A stretch of DNA of 64,000 nucleotides from positions 4,030,001-4,094,000 of the forward strand of contig NC_046679.1 in NCBI RefSeq assembly GCF_009870125.1. Direction: 5' to 3'. Under the pieces are notes generated by a model. The model saw only the letters and a program-made list of their open reading frames with translations. It made no database searches and had not been told where the DNA came from. Shown here piece after piece: positions 1 through 12,192 of this stretch. Origin of the DNA: Drosophila pseudoobscura. Its lineage: Eukaryota > Arthropoda > Insecta > Diptera > Drosophilidae. Position 1 is the stretch's first letter; each line of letters begins with the position of its first letter. The translations under genes were made by a program, and so were the position numbers.

Positions 1-3000
1 TGGCCAGCCACATTTGCATTGCAGGCACTTACACAAAGGACGAGGAACGAAGTAAACCCTTGGCAGGGGCAGATCTCAAAAATTATGATTTCAATAATTC
101 ACTTCAGGAGAGAGGCTGAGGCTGAGTCGCCTGGCGCCAGTCTGAGTCCGATCTCGACCGGCAATTATGTGCTCAACTTTAGTTAGATACAGATACAGAT
201 ATGGCCAGATATAGTCGTGCTCCCCGGCCAAGTGCACAGCTGAGGGCGTGCCGATCTGTTGGCTAAACATGGCCACTGTTCACTTGGCTGAAGCGGAAGC
301 CGAAAATGAAATTAAATGAATATGTTTATGGATATACTTGTACTTATTCCTATACGGCCGGTGGGCAGGCAGGCCTTCCCCTAATGACGGCGACCCGTGA
401 GATTTTTATCAATCAGATCGGGCCCTTTCGCATCTTCCATGTGTTTCGTAATCAGGCGTAAAATGTACGGCAAACAACGCGGAAATCAAAGTGGTTGAAT
501 GCCTCACGTCACGTGCGCGCACTCCTAATGTCAGGGATACAGAGAGAGAGAGAGAGAGGGCAAGGGCAAGGGTAAATACTCGCATATAGTTTTAAACAAG
601 GTATTTATACACTTTATGGTTTCTGACAGGCCCTGATTCCTTACATGCAAATGCGAGCGAATGTAACGTTACCTCTGCCGCAGCTACTGTTGCTGCTGCC
701 ATCCCATTATAACGAACCCCGATCCGGATGCTAGTTTTAGTGCCAGCACCCCTTCCCAAAGCCCACAGCCCATAGCCCTCAGCCTGTTAATAAAGTTGCT
801 CAAGTGTACTCGAGTGGCATATGTTCGGGGCCGGGACTTGGCCCTGATTCTGGTCCTCGGCGTGGACTGAGGCAAGGGCATGGCCGAAGCTTGAGAGTCG
901 TGCGTGTCTGGCTTTTGTTATATCACACAGGATTAGGCATAATGAAGTGTTTTAATGCGTTTAGGCACACAAACACATCCTCATCCACATCCACGGAACT
1001 ACTACTACAGGAGTCGCTGAGGTAGCTGGGAATGTAATTAAATTGTAAACATTTTACGGTTTGCTATACTTCAATTATAATAACCAATTTCCCTTGCTAA
1101 CACAGGCATTAACTACCTTAGATCTATAAAGAACCAGAGCTTTATTTCCTGTAATCAAATATTTATGGTGGAATACATATTTTTGTGTGTCATTCCATGA
1201 AGTTTTGTATCTTCTAAAACACTCATTTCGAAGCATTCTATCAGCGATGCATTCTGTTCTTCAATTTTCAAAAAAGTAGGAAATACTTGAATAAAATAAA
1301 TGATAATATTTTCATCTGATATACCTATTGCATTTTATTCCCCCTACTTAAAAATAGAGCATACTATTCTGAGAAGTGTTCCAACTCGCAATTTCCTTGA
1401 GCCCTGGCTGGCCCCAACTAATTGCGTGCCAACCAACTTCCGTTTCCGATCATGACCACCTGTGCCCCTTCCGCTCTACACCTCTGCAGTCGTCCTTTTG
1501 TTTTCAGTGTTCGTTTTCTTCCATTTTGTACACCTTATTTCATTTGAAATTTGATTTTTTGTTTATTTTTGGGACATTCGTTTTGAATTGTGGCACTGGA
1601 GAGTGGGGGCGGGCGGGAGGCGAGAGACGAGAGGCTAGAGGGAAAAACCATTAAAGAAATTACATGTTGCTGCCGCCACCAGCTCCTGTCCGCAGGATGG
1701 ATGGATGGATGAGTGTCGAGGGTGTTGCGAACGGAGCTGGCGACGTGGTCGGGGTAAATGCAATCGCATTGATGTTTAAAAAGCGACGACTATGGCGCTT
1801 AAATGTCTGTAACTGGGCGTTAACATACGTTCAGTTTGATGGGGAGGGTGGTTGGGGCAGACGGAGGTACATTAGGGGGCGTGCCACGGGTAGGCAGGAG
1901 AGTCGCTCGTTTTGTGGGCAACAAACATCAAAGTGATTGAATTGTTGCGATTGCTTTGAAAATCAACAGCCATCCCAGGAAAAGCGTGCCTATAACAGAC
2001 AGAGAGGTAGAGGGGATGGGCATTTGTATTTAAATTAAATTAAAATTGCCTACATTTGAGTTGGAAAGTTTTTCCTACGGCAGTGGGGGATTTTTCAGTC
2101 TATTTTTAGATGGCTCTGCGGTACAAACATTCTTTTTCCATTCAAAATGTTACATTTTTTGATCTTGCATTAGTATCCGGTCCGAGACCGTCCCTTTCTT
2201 AGTATGACAGACATAACTACTGATATGTATTATATGGAATTATAGTATATCAAAATCATAGCACTATAGAACTGATGAATCTACTAGGGTTTGCCCCAAT
2301 AAAGGCTTTATTGTTATTATTTTTTCCTGCCATTGGTGGTTTTCCCCTGACTCGCATGGCAAATGCATTTTGGCTGTTTTTCGCTGCTGCATCGATGCTA
2401 TATAGTTTTCCATTGCAATAAATATAAATTAACAAGGGGCGCCATTGGCATCCATTGGAGCCACGCCATCCACCCAGCCGCCAACCCCCTTGGCCCTGCT
2501 GCTATCGTGTGCGTTTGTTTACCAACAATTGCCATTAAAATTTAAACCAGAGCAATTATTATTAATGGTCGAGAGCGCTTTTTATAAATGTATTCAAATT
2601 GCTGCAAATTGTGTGCTGCAATAACAACAAAGCCTGAAAGAGAGAGGTGGGGAGAAATCAATGGCAATAATTTTCACGCCATTTTAATGCATCTCTCGGT
2701 GAGTGGGCTTGGTATTGGCCAAACCAGAATGAATGTGTTGGTGTATGGCTATGGGCAGATATATGAGTAACAGTACATATCCGTGTGCGAAAGTGATGAA
2801 GGCTGATTTTATCAACATTATAGGAAATGCAATGAATACGTAAATTAATCCATGTACGGATATATAATACCTCCATACTTGCTTGAAAGGTTAATGTAAT
2901 TGATTTGGTAATGTTAAGTAGTAACGTAGATTATTGGGTCAGTGGGTGGATATGTATTGTATCTATATCTACAAAGGATATACGATCTCCATTTGATAAC

Positions 3001-6000
3001 TAACTATCCACAAATCTGGCTATATATAGCTCATACCTAACACATTTCAACAAACATACATTTTGTTGAAATACCTTAAAAGAGAAAGAGACTGAGAGGG
3101 CACCATCGACTCCCCTAATGATCCTGATCAGGAATTTATATATATATACTCTACGGAGTCGGATATGCTTCCTTAAGCCGTGCAAACATCGGTATTCTTC
3201 AATGGTATACAATGGTCTAACATATCGCTCGTTAATCTCTCGATAAAAATTCTGATTTTAATGCCTAATCAAAGTTTCTGTTATTTAATGTTTTCTATAA
3301 AGTTGTCTATAACAAATTAGTATAAATTATGGTTAAATTAAATTCAATTACCCAGGCACATAAAATGTATTACTTCATGGAGGAAACTCCTTCCAATATT
3401 GAAACCTCCTCAAATATAATAATAATATACCACCTACCAGAGCCAATGATTGCATGGTTATAGGTGATCCGAGCTCCAGACATTTTTTGTCCTCGACAGG
3501 GATGACGGGGATGCAGGTGTGAAGTGTCCCAGACGGAACCGAGTTCTCACGCCACGAATGCGATACTTTGGCCATGCCGAATGCACGGCATTGTCTCCAC
3601 ATTGTCGTGCACACTTTCTTAATTAACTGGCAAACATCTCGAATTTCCAAACACACAAAAGTGTTAAAAAAGAGCATCAAAGAAAGAAATTGCAGGAAGA
3701 TTGGAAATGAGGATGGGGAGAGAGGAGAGAGGAGACTGAGGATCCTTGGTATGGTTATCTCTCCTGAACTGATACGAATCACATTAGCTAGATTTGCATC
3801 AGGATTACGCGTTGCCCCGAACAGGAGCACTCATCACCTCGAGCCTAAGCCGGGGCGCATTGTGACAATTGTCACAAATCAAGAGCGCCCTGAGCCCTCG
3901 GAATCTGGGCCAATCTCTGGGTGAGAGCACACTCGAGATGGAAACAAAAACGTAAGCAGATTTGTGCTAATATGACGGCATCTGTTTGACAATGAGCACA
4001 AGATGAGACTGGGACTGGGACTGAGGCTGCGGATGAGGCTGTGACAGGAGAGAGAGACACAGAGACCGAGCGGCACCTGAGCAGCTTTGAAGTGCGTGTG
4101 AATGTCGGCAACGCCTTCAGAGAATCCCCGAGCTGAGCCTGCCGCTGCCGGCCCAGGAGATCCCTACGGCATGGCACACGAACGCCCGATGCGACGAGGA
4201 CCACATCTTCAAGTGGTGTTTGCTTAAATTATGTAAATCTGCGCAAATCCTGCGGGCGGGCCGGGGGATTGAAAGCGATATGTGAATACCTTGCCGAGCA
4301 CCGAGTTCTAAAATCTGGGCTGAGGGCAGACAAAGCGACGTGCAATTTTAATTGGTAGAAGTAGTCAAACTGTCTGTCCGTGCAGTGCAAAGCAGTGCAA
4401 AAGAATCGCTAACCGTGCGCGTGGAGTTCCAGGAAAATCATGGACCAGGTCAACACAATCACTCGGTTGGGAGATTGGGCAGCAGTGCCCCACGGGATAC
4501 ACAATTTTCGGTCCGGCCCGAGGAAGCTGCACATAATTACTTAGCGTTGCCTTTTAACGCATCCCCCAGCCAGAGGCTGCCTCCCCGGCACATAAACAAG
4601 TTAACGACCAAATGCGCCTGGATGGACGGGCGGAAGGACAGGGCAGGGACAGGGATACAGGCTGGGAGCCACTTGGAGCGCGTAATTTGCGCCAAATTAC
4701 AGATGAAAAGCAGCGAAAATTGTAAAAGGCAGGCAAACGAGCAAGATGGGAAATGCGAGGGATGCGGAAAATGGTGGAGGGTGGTAGAATGTAATTGCAA
4801 ACATGGGAATTGACTAATTGCGGGAAAGTAAGAGCCCCACTCCCAGAGCCCCTCCCCAGGAGGGGAGAGATGGATTCAGCTCATGATCAAGGACGGGGCG
4901 GGCCGGGCCGGGCAGCTGGTGTTTGTTTGGGATGGGAAAGGCCGCTGTGTGTGGGCGTATTTCCATCGAGATGTCAGATGTTTTGCCAACATTAGGCCCA
5001 AATATGCAAAATTTGCCATTTTTATGTCTCTACTCGTACTCGTACTCGTATGTGAGTATCTGAGGGATTTTGAATTCCTATTCATTGTTTGAAATGGATC
5101 ATGGAACCCGGCGGCATCCAGCAAGGCACAAAAGTATCAAGATCCTTCATTGTGCCTGCCCGCAAACCAAAAGACAAAACCAGAGCAAATTCTCGGGCAT
5201 TCTTTTGGTGCGCGTTGCGCTTTCCCTTTGTGCGCCTCCAGAATGTGAGAGGACCAGGCTGAGGCAGAGGGTGAGGCTGATGCTGATGCTGAGCCGATTT
5301 CGGGCATTTAGTAGATTAACGAACGGCGAACAAAACACATGTAGTGCAAATATATGGACATGTAAGCAGCTCATTACCATTGTGCGGCGTGTTCAGTGCG
5401 TGGTAAATATTTTGCTACACTTTCTATTATATTTTCTTATTTCCACTTCGGACAATAGCGGACAGGGACAGTAAGCAGCAAAAACAAGATACGGATTCAC
5501 TAAAATTTACTTTCCCTCAAAGAGTTTTCAAATGTGCCGCCTGACATATCGATACCATAGCTGTGCTTTCGATATCCAAAGAAAGCTTTTGAAGCCGTCA
5601 CTTGTGAATAATTTGTCGTTATCTTTTTGGTATATTTCTGGGGACTTTTTGTATGCTTTTTCACTTTTTGGGATATCCGCTTTTCGTGGAATGAGGACCT
5701 TCTGATACCCTAAGGAAACGAACATTATATAGTTGAGGATATGTTTGTCATCTCAGGCTCCAATTAATGCAGATACTAGTCAGTTTCTGATTTAAGGCTA
5801 TTTCAACGAAATTTTGCAATTAGTGGTCTTCTTACTGAGACTAGAATCAAGATATTTATACAGGAAACTAATAAAATGCATGAATACGTCTAAAAGAAAA
5901 TTGATTTATTAATTACGTTTTAAAAAAGTTTGAAAAACAGTATCTTCATATATAGCCAACGAAGTAGGGTATGCAAATGCCCATCCTCCGGTTGACAACC

Positions 6001-6240
6001 AACAAGTCTTTAAATACCAGCAACGTGACGTGACAACATTGCGACTGTTGAACATTTTTGTTTAACCCTTGTTTTAGTGAAAATACACTTAATAGGAGTA
6101 CTTAAAAGTAGTTATTCTTGTAGAAAATATATGCATCAATATTTTAAAACTTTGTGGGCAGGACTGAGGAATCTAGTTAGTCAGCATTATTCAACGGAAT
6201 ATCAAGATTGAGCAATAGGAACGATTACTACTGAGGGTCA
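1..6240. other. Non-coding region left of Prx3, no gene recognised
   Basis: I find no exon with family similarity on either strand. Open frames here, such as those near 3375-3830 and 4352-4813, are low-complexity, have no recognisable domain and overlap frames on the other strand. The stretch holds an (AG)n run at about 541-558, an ACTCGT triplet repeat near 5031-5050, a degenerate interspersed repeat near 3119-3175 and AT-rich spacer. It may be intergenic DNA or an intron of a gene beyond the left edge; the sequence alone does not decide. Confidence 0.6.
3119..3175. repeat. Fragment of a drosophilid interspersed repeat
   Basis: The segment reads TGATCCTGATCAGG, then a TA-rich run, then CTCTACGGAGTCGG and GCTTCCTT. 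That order (GATCAG, AT run, TT/CTACGGGGTCGG, GCTTCCTT) recurs throughout drosophilid genomes. I believe it belongs to degenerate Helitron/DINE-type or related elements, from memory and without a library search. It is short and decayed with no coding capacity. A related fragment lies at about 29880-29995. Confidence 0.4.
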
Positions 6241-6252
6241 GACCGTATATGG

Positions 6253-6289
6253 TATCGATATCGCGGTCACACTGGTCAGGTATCAGCTG
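6253..6289. promoter_or_regulatory. Prx3 core promoter: DRE, Ohler Motif 1 and E-box
   Basis: Within 37 bp lie TATCGATA (6253-6260, a perfect DNA-replication-related element), CGGTCACACT (6264-6273, a match to Ohler Motif 1, YGGTCACACTR) and CAGCTG (6284-6289). The Prx3 start codon follows 84 bp later. DRE plus Motif 1 is the known signature of TATA-less, broadly expressed Drosophila promoters, bound by DREF and by Motif-1-binding factors. The transcription start probably lies at or just after Motif 1. That the promoter is constitutive is inferred from this composition and from the housekeeping product. Confidence 0.75.
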
Positions 6290-6372
6290 GACATTGCCGG
6301 TAAATAAATACTTAACTTTACTAACTTTAGTAAAGCGAATTAAATTACTTTTTGTGTGGATTGCAAACTAAG

Positions 6373-7329
6373 ATGTCTTTCATCGGACGCGCATTGATTC
6401 GTAACGTAAGTGGAGCAGCGAAAGACCATGAAATTCCAAAAACATGCCCCTGCGATTACGTAATGAAATGGGGCCGGCGTCAACTTTGACTCGAATAAAA
6501 CGTACTTATCTATTTATTATGCATTTCAGGTGCCATTGCTTGGCAAGAGCATTCTGGGCCAGCAGAAACAGGCCGCCCGCCTCCTGCATCAGAGTGAGTA
6601 CAGTACCCACAACATTCGTATTCAGTGTATGACTGGCATTTTTTCCCCCGTAGCTGCTCCATTATGCACCGTTCGCGTGCAGCAGCCGGCTCCGGACTTC
6701 AAGGGATTGGCCGTGCTGGGAAATAGCTTCCAAGAGGTCAAGCTAGAGGACTACAGAGGCAAATATCTGGTGCTGTTCTTCTATCCGTTGGACTTGTACG
6801 TACAAAAAGACGCTTGTCATTGTCGCTTATCAGCCACATGTAACCTTTGACTCCTTCCGCATGCAGCACATTTGTTTGCCCCACCGAAATCGTTGCATTT
6901 AGTGAACGCATTAAGGAGTTCCAGGACATCAACGCTGAGGTTCTGGGCGTGTCGGTCGACTCGCACTTCAGCCATCTCACCTGGTGCAATGTGGACCGCA
7001 AGAACGGAGGCGTGGGCCAGTTGAACTATCCGCTCCTCTCCGATCTGACCAAGACCATCTCGGCCGACTACGATGTGTTGCTGGAGAAGGAGGGCATCTC
7101 GCTGCGCGGCACCTTCATAATCGATCCCAATGGCATTCTGCGTCAGTACTCGATCAACGATTTGCCCGTCGGCCGCTCTGTGGATGAGGTTCTGCGTTTG
7201 ATCAAGGCCTTCCAGTTCGTGGAGCAGCACGGCGAGGTGTGCCCGGCCAATTGGAATCCCAAGACAAATCCGGCCACCATCAAGCCCGATGTGGAGGATT
7301 CCAAACAGTACTTCTCCAAGCACGGTTAA
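6373..7329 (+). CDS. Prx3: Mitochondrial 2-Cys peroxiredoxin (thioredoxin-dependent peroxide reductase)
   Basis: Coding exons 6373-6405, 6530-6593, 6654-6795 and 6867-7329 join in phase to 233 residues, the usual Prx3 length. The enzyme reduces hydrogen peroxide in the mitochondrial matrix using thioredoxin 2. The first 33 residues are basic and lack acidic residues, as expected of a matrix-targeting presequence. The thioredoxin fold follows. The peroxidatic cysteine is C84 in DFTFVCPTE, a motif interrupted by the third intron between the two halves of the F80 codon. The resolving cysteine is C205 in EVCPANW. The GGVGQ loop and the C-terminal YF pair (Y228-F229) are present; in this family they mark forms sensitive to over-oxidation and reactivation by sulfiredoxin. 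The ATG at 6373 is followed immediately by the presequence and a consensus GTAAGT donor. The gene is convergent with SF1 and 340 bp from its stop codon. Confidence 0.95.
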
Positions 7330-7407
7330 ATTTACTAAGATTGTAGGCCTTATTCAAGATATTTTCTACCTTAACATTCACCACAAACACACACAAAAGA
7401 CTCCACT

Positions 7408-7413
7408 AATAAA
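7408..7413 (+). terminator. Prx3 polyadenylation signal
   Basis: AATAAA lies 79 bp after the Prx3 stop codon, the only canonical hexamer before the SF1 3' end. It implies a 3' UTR of about 100 bp. Confidence 0.6.
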
Positions 7414-7488
7414 GAAAAGGAATCGATAGAATCCATTCCTTCGTTTCCTCGATGAAATCTCCGATCCGGTAGTATAATAATTGCGTCC

Positions 7489-7494
7489 TTTATT
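7489..7494 (-). terminator. Distal SF1 polyadenylation signal
   Basis: The minus strand carries AATAAA at 7494-7489, 176 bp past the SF1 stop; a second copy at 7641-7636 is only about 30 bp past the stop. The distal site lies about 75 bp from the Prx3 signal, so the two 3' ends nearly abut. Confidence 0.5.
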
Positions 7495-7669
7495 GAAGCA
7501 TCATAAAATACAAATTAGTTTTGTAGGGCCATCTCGATTATGTTGTAAAGTAAGCAAAAAGTCAAAGGGGGTGTATATTAATTGATTGCAGGGACAATCA
7601 CACACGGTCGAGGACTGTCGTCATTGGATGTACAATTTATTGGAAGCTCTAGGGCTCCGGGAGAGGTGG

Positions 7670-10600
7670 TCAGATGGATGGCGGCGGCGGTGGTGGCGGC
7701 TGTGACAGGCTCAAGGCTGGGGGTGGTGGGCCACAGGGAGGTGGTGGAGGCGGCGCATAGCCGCCCCCCCAGCCGCTGTAGCCACTACCCCAAGGCGGCA
7801 TGGGCGGTGCACTGGTGCCCGGTGGCGGCGGTATGAGCGGTGGCAATGTGCCTGGTATGGGTGGATTCATCGGCTCGGTGGCTGGTGGCGGCGGCTGCGG
7901 AGCGCTCATCCACGGCATCAAGGGTGGCGGCATTGGCGGCGTGGCCTGTGCACCGGGCGGGGCCGGAACATATGAGGACATCCCGTGATCCATGCCCATG
8001 CCAATGCCAAGGTCCATGCCCAGATTGTGCTGTTCCATGCCCCCCATGCCATGCTCCATTCCCATATTGTGCTCCATTCCCATACCATGCTCCATTCCCA
8101 TGCCATGCTCATGCGCCGCTGCTCCCCATCCGCCCAGATCGCGCTGGTGATCACGGGACGAGGAGCTAGGTGGTGACTGGATGGCCTGCATCTGCGAGGG
8201 CTTCTTGTCAAAGATGCTGTAGCTCGCTCGATGCAGCTGAGGAGCGGCCGGTGGCTCTGGCTTGGCCGCTGACGGCGGTGGACCCTCGCCCAGCTCGGCC
8301 ATCAGACTCATGTACTCCTCGTCAATCTTGGCCTGCGAATCCTCACAGGCCATGCCCGGGGCGCCCGAACCAGGTCGCTTGTTGCGACAGTCCTTGGTCA
8401 AGTGTCCGGTGCCGCCGCAGGAGGTGCACACAATGGTGTTGGTGATAATGGGCTTGTCGGGGCACTGCCAGGACTTGTGGTCCGTGGATCCGCACGTGCA
8501 GCGCAGTATGTCGTTCTCCCGCAACGTTCCATTGAGCTGGGCCAGCTCGCGGAGCTGCATGCGACGGAGATCGTTGTGCCCCTCCGGCACCTCAATGCCC
8601 TGACGTATTACATCCTTGATCTTGTCCACAGCCTTCCTCACCGCTTCCGGATTGGGAGCCGTAATGAACGCATGCAGCGGCTCATCTTCGCCCGGCAACG
8701 GTTGGCCATCCTTGCGTCCCACTTTGCCCTCCTTCACCGATCCCTTGCCGCGTATAATGATCTTGGCCCCCGTATCCTTCTCCATAGCCTTGAGCGTGTT
8801 GCCGCGCGGACCGATCAGCAGGCCCACGAAATTGATGTCTGGATGCTGTTCTTGCGGTATCAACACCTTGTCGCTGACTCGGGTCACAGGCGGCCTGAAA
8901 AAACGATATAAGAAATACCGATGCCAAAAGGACATACACGCTCGACTTACTTGTAATCCGCTGGCGGCTTGAACTCTGGATTCACGGCCTGCATCTTGAC
9001 AATCAGCTGGTGACGCTGCTCCTCCAGCCGCTTTCTGTAGCGGAACTCGCGTGTATTCAGGCGCTTGCCATCAGAACTGTAGATGGGCTCGGGCGATGGA
9101 GATCTGTGGGTGAGCAGAGCAGAAGAAAGGAGACGGTTCTGTTGAGACTGCGCTGTTTCGACTATGCTAGAGGATTGATTCTTGGAGCTAGACTTAATGA
9201 TCTTATCGTAATTACTACTAAGAATTAACGTTTATGTCGTATATATCGTATGCTGTAAGTTGCAAATCAGAATTCATTAATCAAGTGGTTTCATTAGCAA
9301 AGTTTTGATTAGCAGAAAGAGATTATTCGCTGGGGAATTGAGAAAAGAAGAATTTCGATTAATTCGTTCGATTCGGTTGCGGCCTATACGGATCGGATCG
9401 GATCGGATCAGATCGGATCTGGCTGGAGCTTCTGTAAAAGTTTCTCATGGATTTCTTTAGCAGAAATTCGAAATTCGCTTTGGTGGAAGAGAAAAAGAGT
9501 TGGAATTTATTATCATGTAGAGTTCTATTCCGATTTGTTGCCAGGCGCTTTTTGCTTACGATTTACATTTTGCTGCTGGGAATCGAATCAATCAGCCAAT
9601 CAATCAACGATTTGATCGCTGTCTCTAAAATCGGAAAATCCCTTGAAGAGTTTCATTATTATCATTACACAAAAACATTTCAACAAAAACAGCTACAAAG
9701 GTTAGCCTCCTCCAAGCAGTCCCTCCTCTCTTGAACCTTCGGGATATACTAAATATTCACTCCTTCACCCGAAAAGTTAGAGGTTTTGTAAGTTAAGTTC
9801 AACATTTAGCTAGCGTTCGCCGTGGCCTCCATTAATAGTTTCGAATTGTTTCGGGGGCTATGCCACTCCGCAAGATGGGGTATCGATTGAGAGTGATATA
9901 ACCCCTTAAATGATGTGAAATTTAGAATTTAATACTAGATAAATACTGACTATAGAGTATGGATCTGATGTGTGAACACCCCCCAAATGCATCAAGTGCT
10001 ACACTGAAACCTGTACAAATCATGTTAAGATTAGATCCAGGCGACGCATCCTTCCAGACAAGTAGACCCCTTGGCGGTGCTCTGATCGGGAAGGAAAGTG
10101 TTGCAAGTTCTTTGGCTTTCTGGTCGTGGGAGCATGGATAGAGAGATAGAAAGAGATAACAGTGTTCAAACCTTTCTTCCGGATTCTGTGTAATGCCCAG
10201 ATCGCCGGTGCGCAGCTTGCGGCTGATCTCCTCAATTTGGAATTGAACTGTAAGTAAAAGGCGTTAGAAAAGAAGGAAGAAAATCGAGGGCAACCTCGAC
10301 ATTAGTAAACGTCAAATGCTGGATTATCTAGAGAAGAGGAAAGATATCGTATTAAGTGGGGATAAGGTATCTAGAGAGTGGCGCTTTTATCGCATTTGTG
10401 TATCCGTTCCTAAACTAACTGAAAATGCTGTGAGCGGTTACAAGCAAATTAATTGATTAATTGAGTTGGAGTTGGATTTGGGGTTGGGTTTTGATTAATC
10501 TCTGCAAGTATTATATGTATTCTAGCCGTTTTTGGAACACGTCGTTTCGTTTCGTATCGTTTGTGTGTGGCACGCCGGAATCCCCTTCAAAAAGAGAACG

Positions 10601-11955
10601 AGAGATTATTATAGTTCGCTCAATGCAATTTGTTGTGGATGTTTGACTCTTATTTAGGTTGTGGTTTTACGCTCTCTCTGGCAGCTGCACGTCCCCGTCT
10701 GCACGTCTTTGATTCGTGGATCGCTCTATCGACGACTATTCTGTTTTCTGCTCATCCTTAATTTGTTTTTGTCATTAGACTTAGAATCTAGTTACGCAGT
10801 GCTTACGAGCTAACTTAGTTTCGAAATGAGCTACGAAAATGAGCCGCTCGGAGGCAGCATGAAGGTTGGCTTTACCTAAGTAGGCCTCCTGCTGGGCGGG
10901 GTCTAGCGTGGAGGGAAGAATGGTGGGCATTCCCGGTATGAAAGTCTTGTCGTTCTCGGTGCCGCCCCATCGGGATTTGCGCTTGCGCTTCCGTTCCGCT
11001 GCGCTGTCAACTGCAGGATTCAGAAGTTACGAAAGTTATTCAATGATTCGAGAAACTTAAACTATGGGCACTTACATGGATTGTCCAGGGCACCATTGCT
11101 CATTGAGTCATTGCTGTTTTGATTGTTGAAGAACGAGGCGAATCCCTTGTTGCCACCCGCGTTGCCCATCAGCTCCTGCAGGGTCTGCGAGAGATCGAAT
11201 CGCGATTCGCGCGGCTCCTCCCGAATCGTGTCCAGCGCGTGCTGCGGCCGGTCAAATAACGAGGGTATACGCGGTTCCTGCTCACGGTTCATCGAGCTGC
11301 GATTATTGGACGTGTCGAAGGGGTTCACATGGGTTCGCTCACGGCTGCCCCTCTCGCGACTGTTTCTCTGCTGATCCCTGCCCCCCCGATCATTCCTCCG
11401 CCGCTCGTAGCTGCGACTGCGTGACCGCCGCCGGTTACTCCGACCGAAGTCGTCGCGACCGCCACGAGAATTGCTGCGCCTGGACCGCGAGTCACGGTCA
11501 CGATCCCGCTTGCGATCGCTGCGGTCACTTCGATCCCTGCTGCGGGAACGCTTCCGGCGTCTGTCGAAGTCCTCATTATTCCTGGACCGGCTGCGATTCG
11601 TCCGGGAATCGCGATCACGATCGCGCTCACGCTCCCTGTCACGATCGCGGTCACGATCTCTGTCGCGTGGTTCGCGCTCCCTGTCGCGGCTATCCCGCCG
11701 GCGACTGTCTCGGTCCTTACTGTCCCGGTCTCTGTGCGAGGCAACGTGTTAGTTACATAACAGCACAGCACGGCTAAATGTGGCCTACACTCACCTTCGC
11801 TTCTTGTCACGCTCCTTGTCCTTCTCCTTGTCGCGGCTGCGGTCTTTGGAACGGGAGCGCTCCTTATCACCGCCACGGCTGCTGCTGCCATTGGCTGCTG
11901 AGGATGACGCTCTGCCCGTCGCAGTCGAAAGTATATCTGGCGGCGGTGTGCTCAT
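7670..11955 (-). CDS. SF1: Splicing factor 1 / branch-point-binding protein
   Basis: Coding exons on the minus strand are 11955-11795, 11731-11076, 11010-10876, 10247-10172, 9103-8951 and 8894-7670, in phase to 801 residues. SF1 recognises the intron branch point with U2AF during early spliceosome assembly in the nucleus. The order is: an arginine/serine/aspartate-rich region (about 30-185); the U2AF65-binding KSRWGG motif with its key tryptophan (about 285); the helix-hairpin segment ending RKLRTGDLGI; the SPSPEP motif that is phosphorylated in the family; a KH/QUA2 domain (about 395-510) with the GPRG loop at 422-425; and two zinc-knuckle-like motifs at about 526-538 and 550-563. The tail is methionine-rich, then proline-rich. 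The first knuckle is atypical, with one residue instead of two between its first cysteines. Start: ATG at 11955 opens the exon. Introns of 1068 bp (9104-10171) and 628 bp (10248-10875) hold no recognised gene. Divergent from pins, convergent with Prx3. Confidence 0.95.
8000..8112 (-). repeat. Coding tandem repeat (GMGMEH type) in the SF1 tail
   Basis: The last SF1 exon contains imperfect 18-bp units encoding the hexapeptide GMGMEH and variants (NMGMEH, GMGGMEQH, NLGMDL, GMGMDH). Units are in frame and diverged, so expansion or contraction would not break the protein. The segment separates the zinc-knuckle part from the proline-rich C terminus. Confidence 0.8.
9390..9419. repeat. GGATC tandem repeat in SF1 intron 5
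   Basis: Five-base unit GGATC repeated about six times with one CAGATC interruption, inside the 1068-bp SF1 intron. No function can be assigned. Confidence 0.7.
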
Positions 11956-12146
11956 TTTTAGTTAAAAACCGACACGCTCTATAATTGGTTAAAACAATTA
12001 CCGCAAATTTATACAATTTCGAGCACAATTTCGAACACAAATATTCTTATATTTATAATATATATATATTTTTTTTTGCGGCGTTGCGTGGAAAAGAAGA
12101 TGGCGTCCGGTGTGATTGTCGATTGGATATACGGTCTGACCCTCAG

Positions 12147-12192
12147 AAATATACCGAAATAAACCGTATTTTTTTTTTCAAAATATACCGTA
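12147..12192 (-). promoter_or_regulatory. Ohler Motif 6 elements between SF1 and pins
   Basis: The 721-bp divergent spacer 11956-12676 contains AAATATACCGAA at 12147-12158. Its reverse complement TTCGGTATATTT matches Ohler Motif 6 (KTYRGTATWTTT) exactly. A second copy, AAATATACCGTA at 12181-12192, differs at one position. Motif 6 is typical of TATA-less fly promoters. Orientation and distance (about 190 bp from the SF1 ATG) favour SF1 over pins. I see no clear DRE or Motif 1 in this spacer. Confidence 0.5.

Noticed and set aside
3375..3830. A 151-codon minus-strand frame left of Prx3
   Set aside because: Low complexity, no recognisable domain, no splice context or promoter, and overlapped by a plus-strand frame of similar quality.
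11325..11891. A 188-codon Ala/Val/Thr/Gly-rich minus-strand frame
   Set aside because: Out-of-phase shadow of the SF1 Arg/Ser/Asp region; it also reads straight through the real 63-bp intron between 11731 and 11795.
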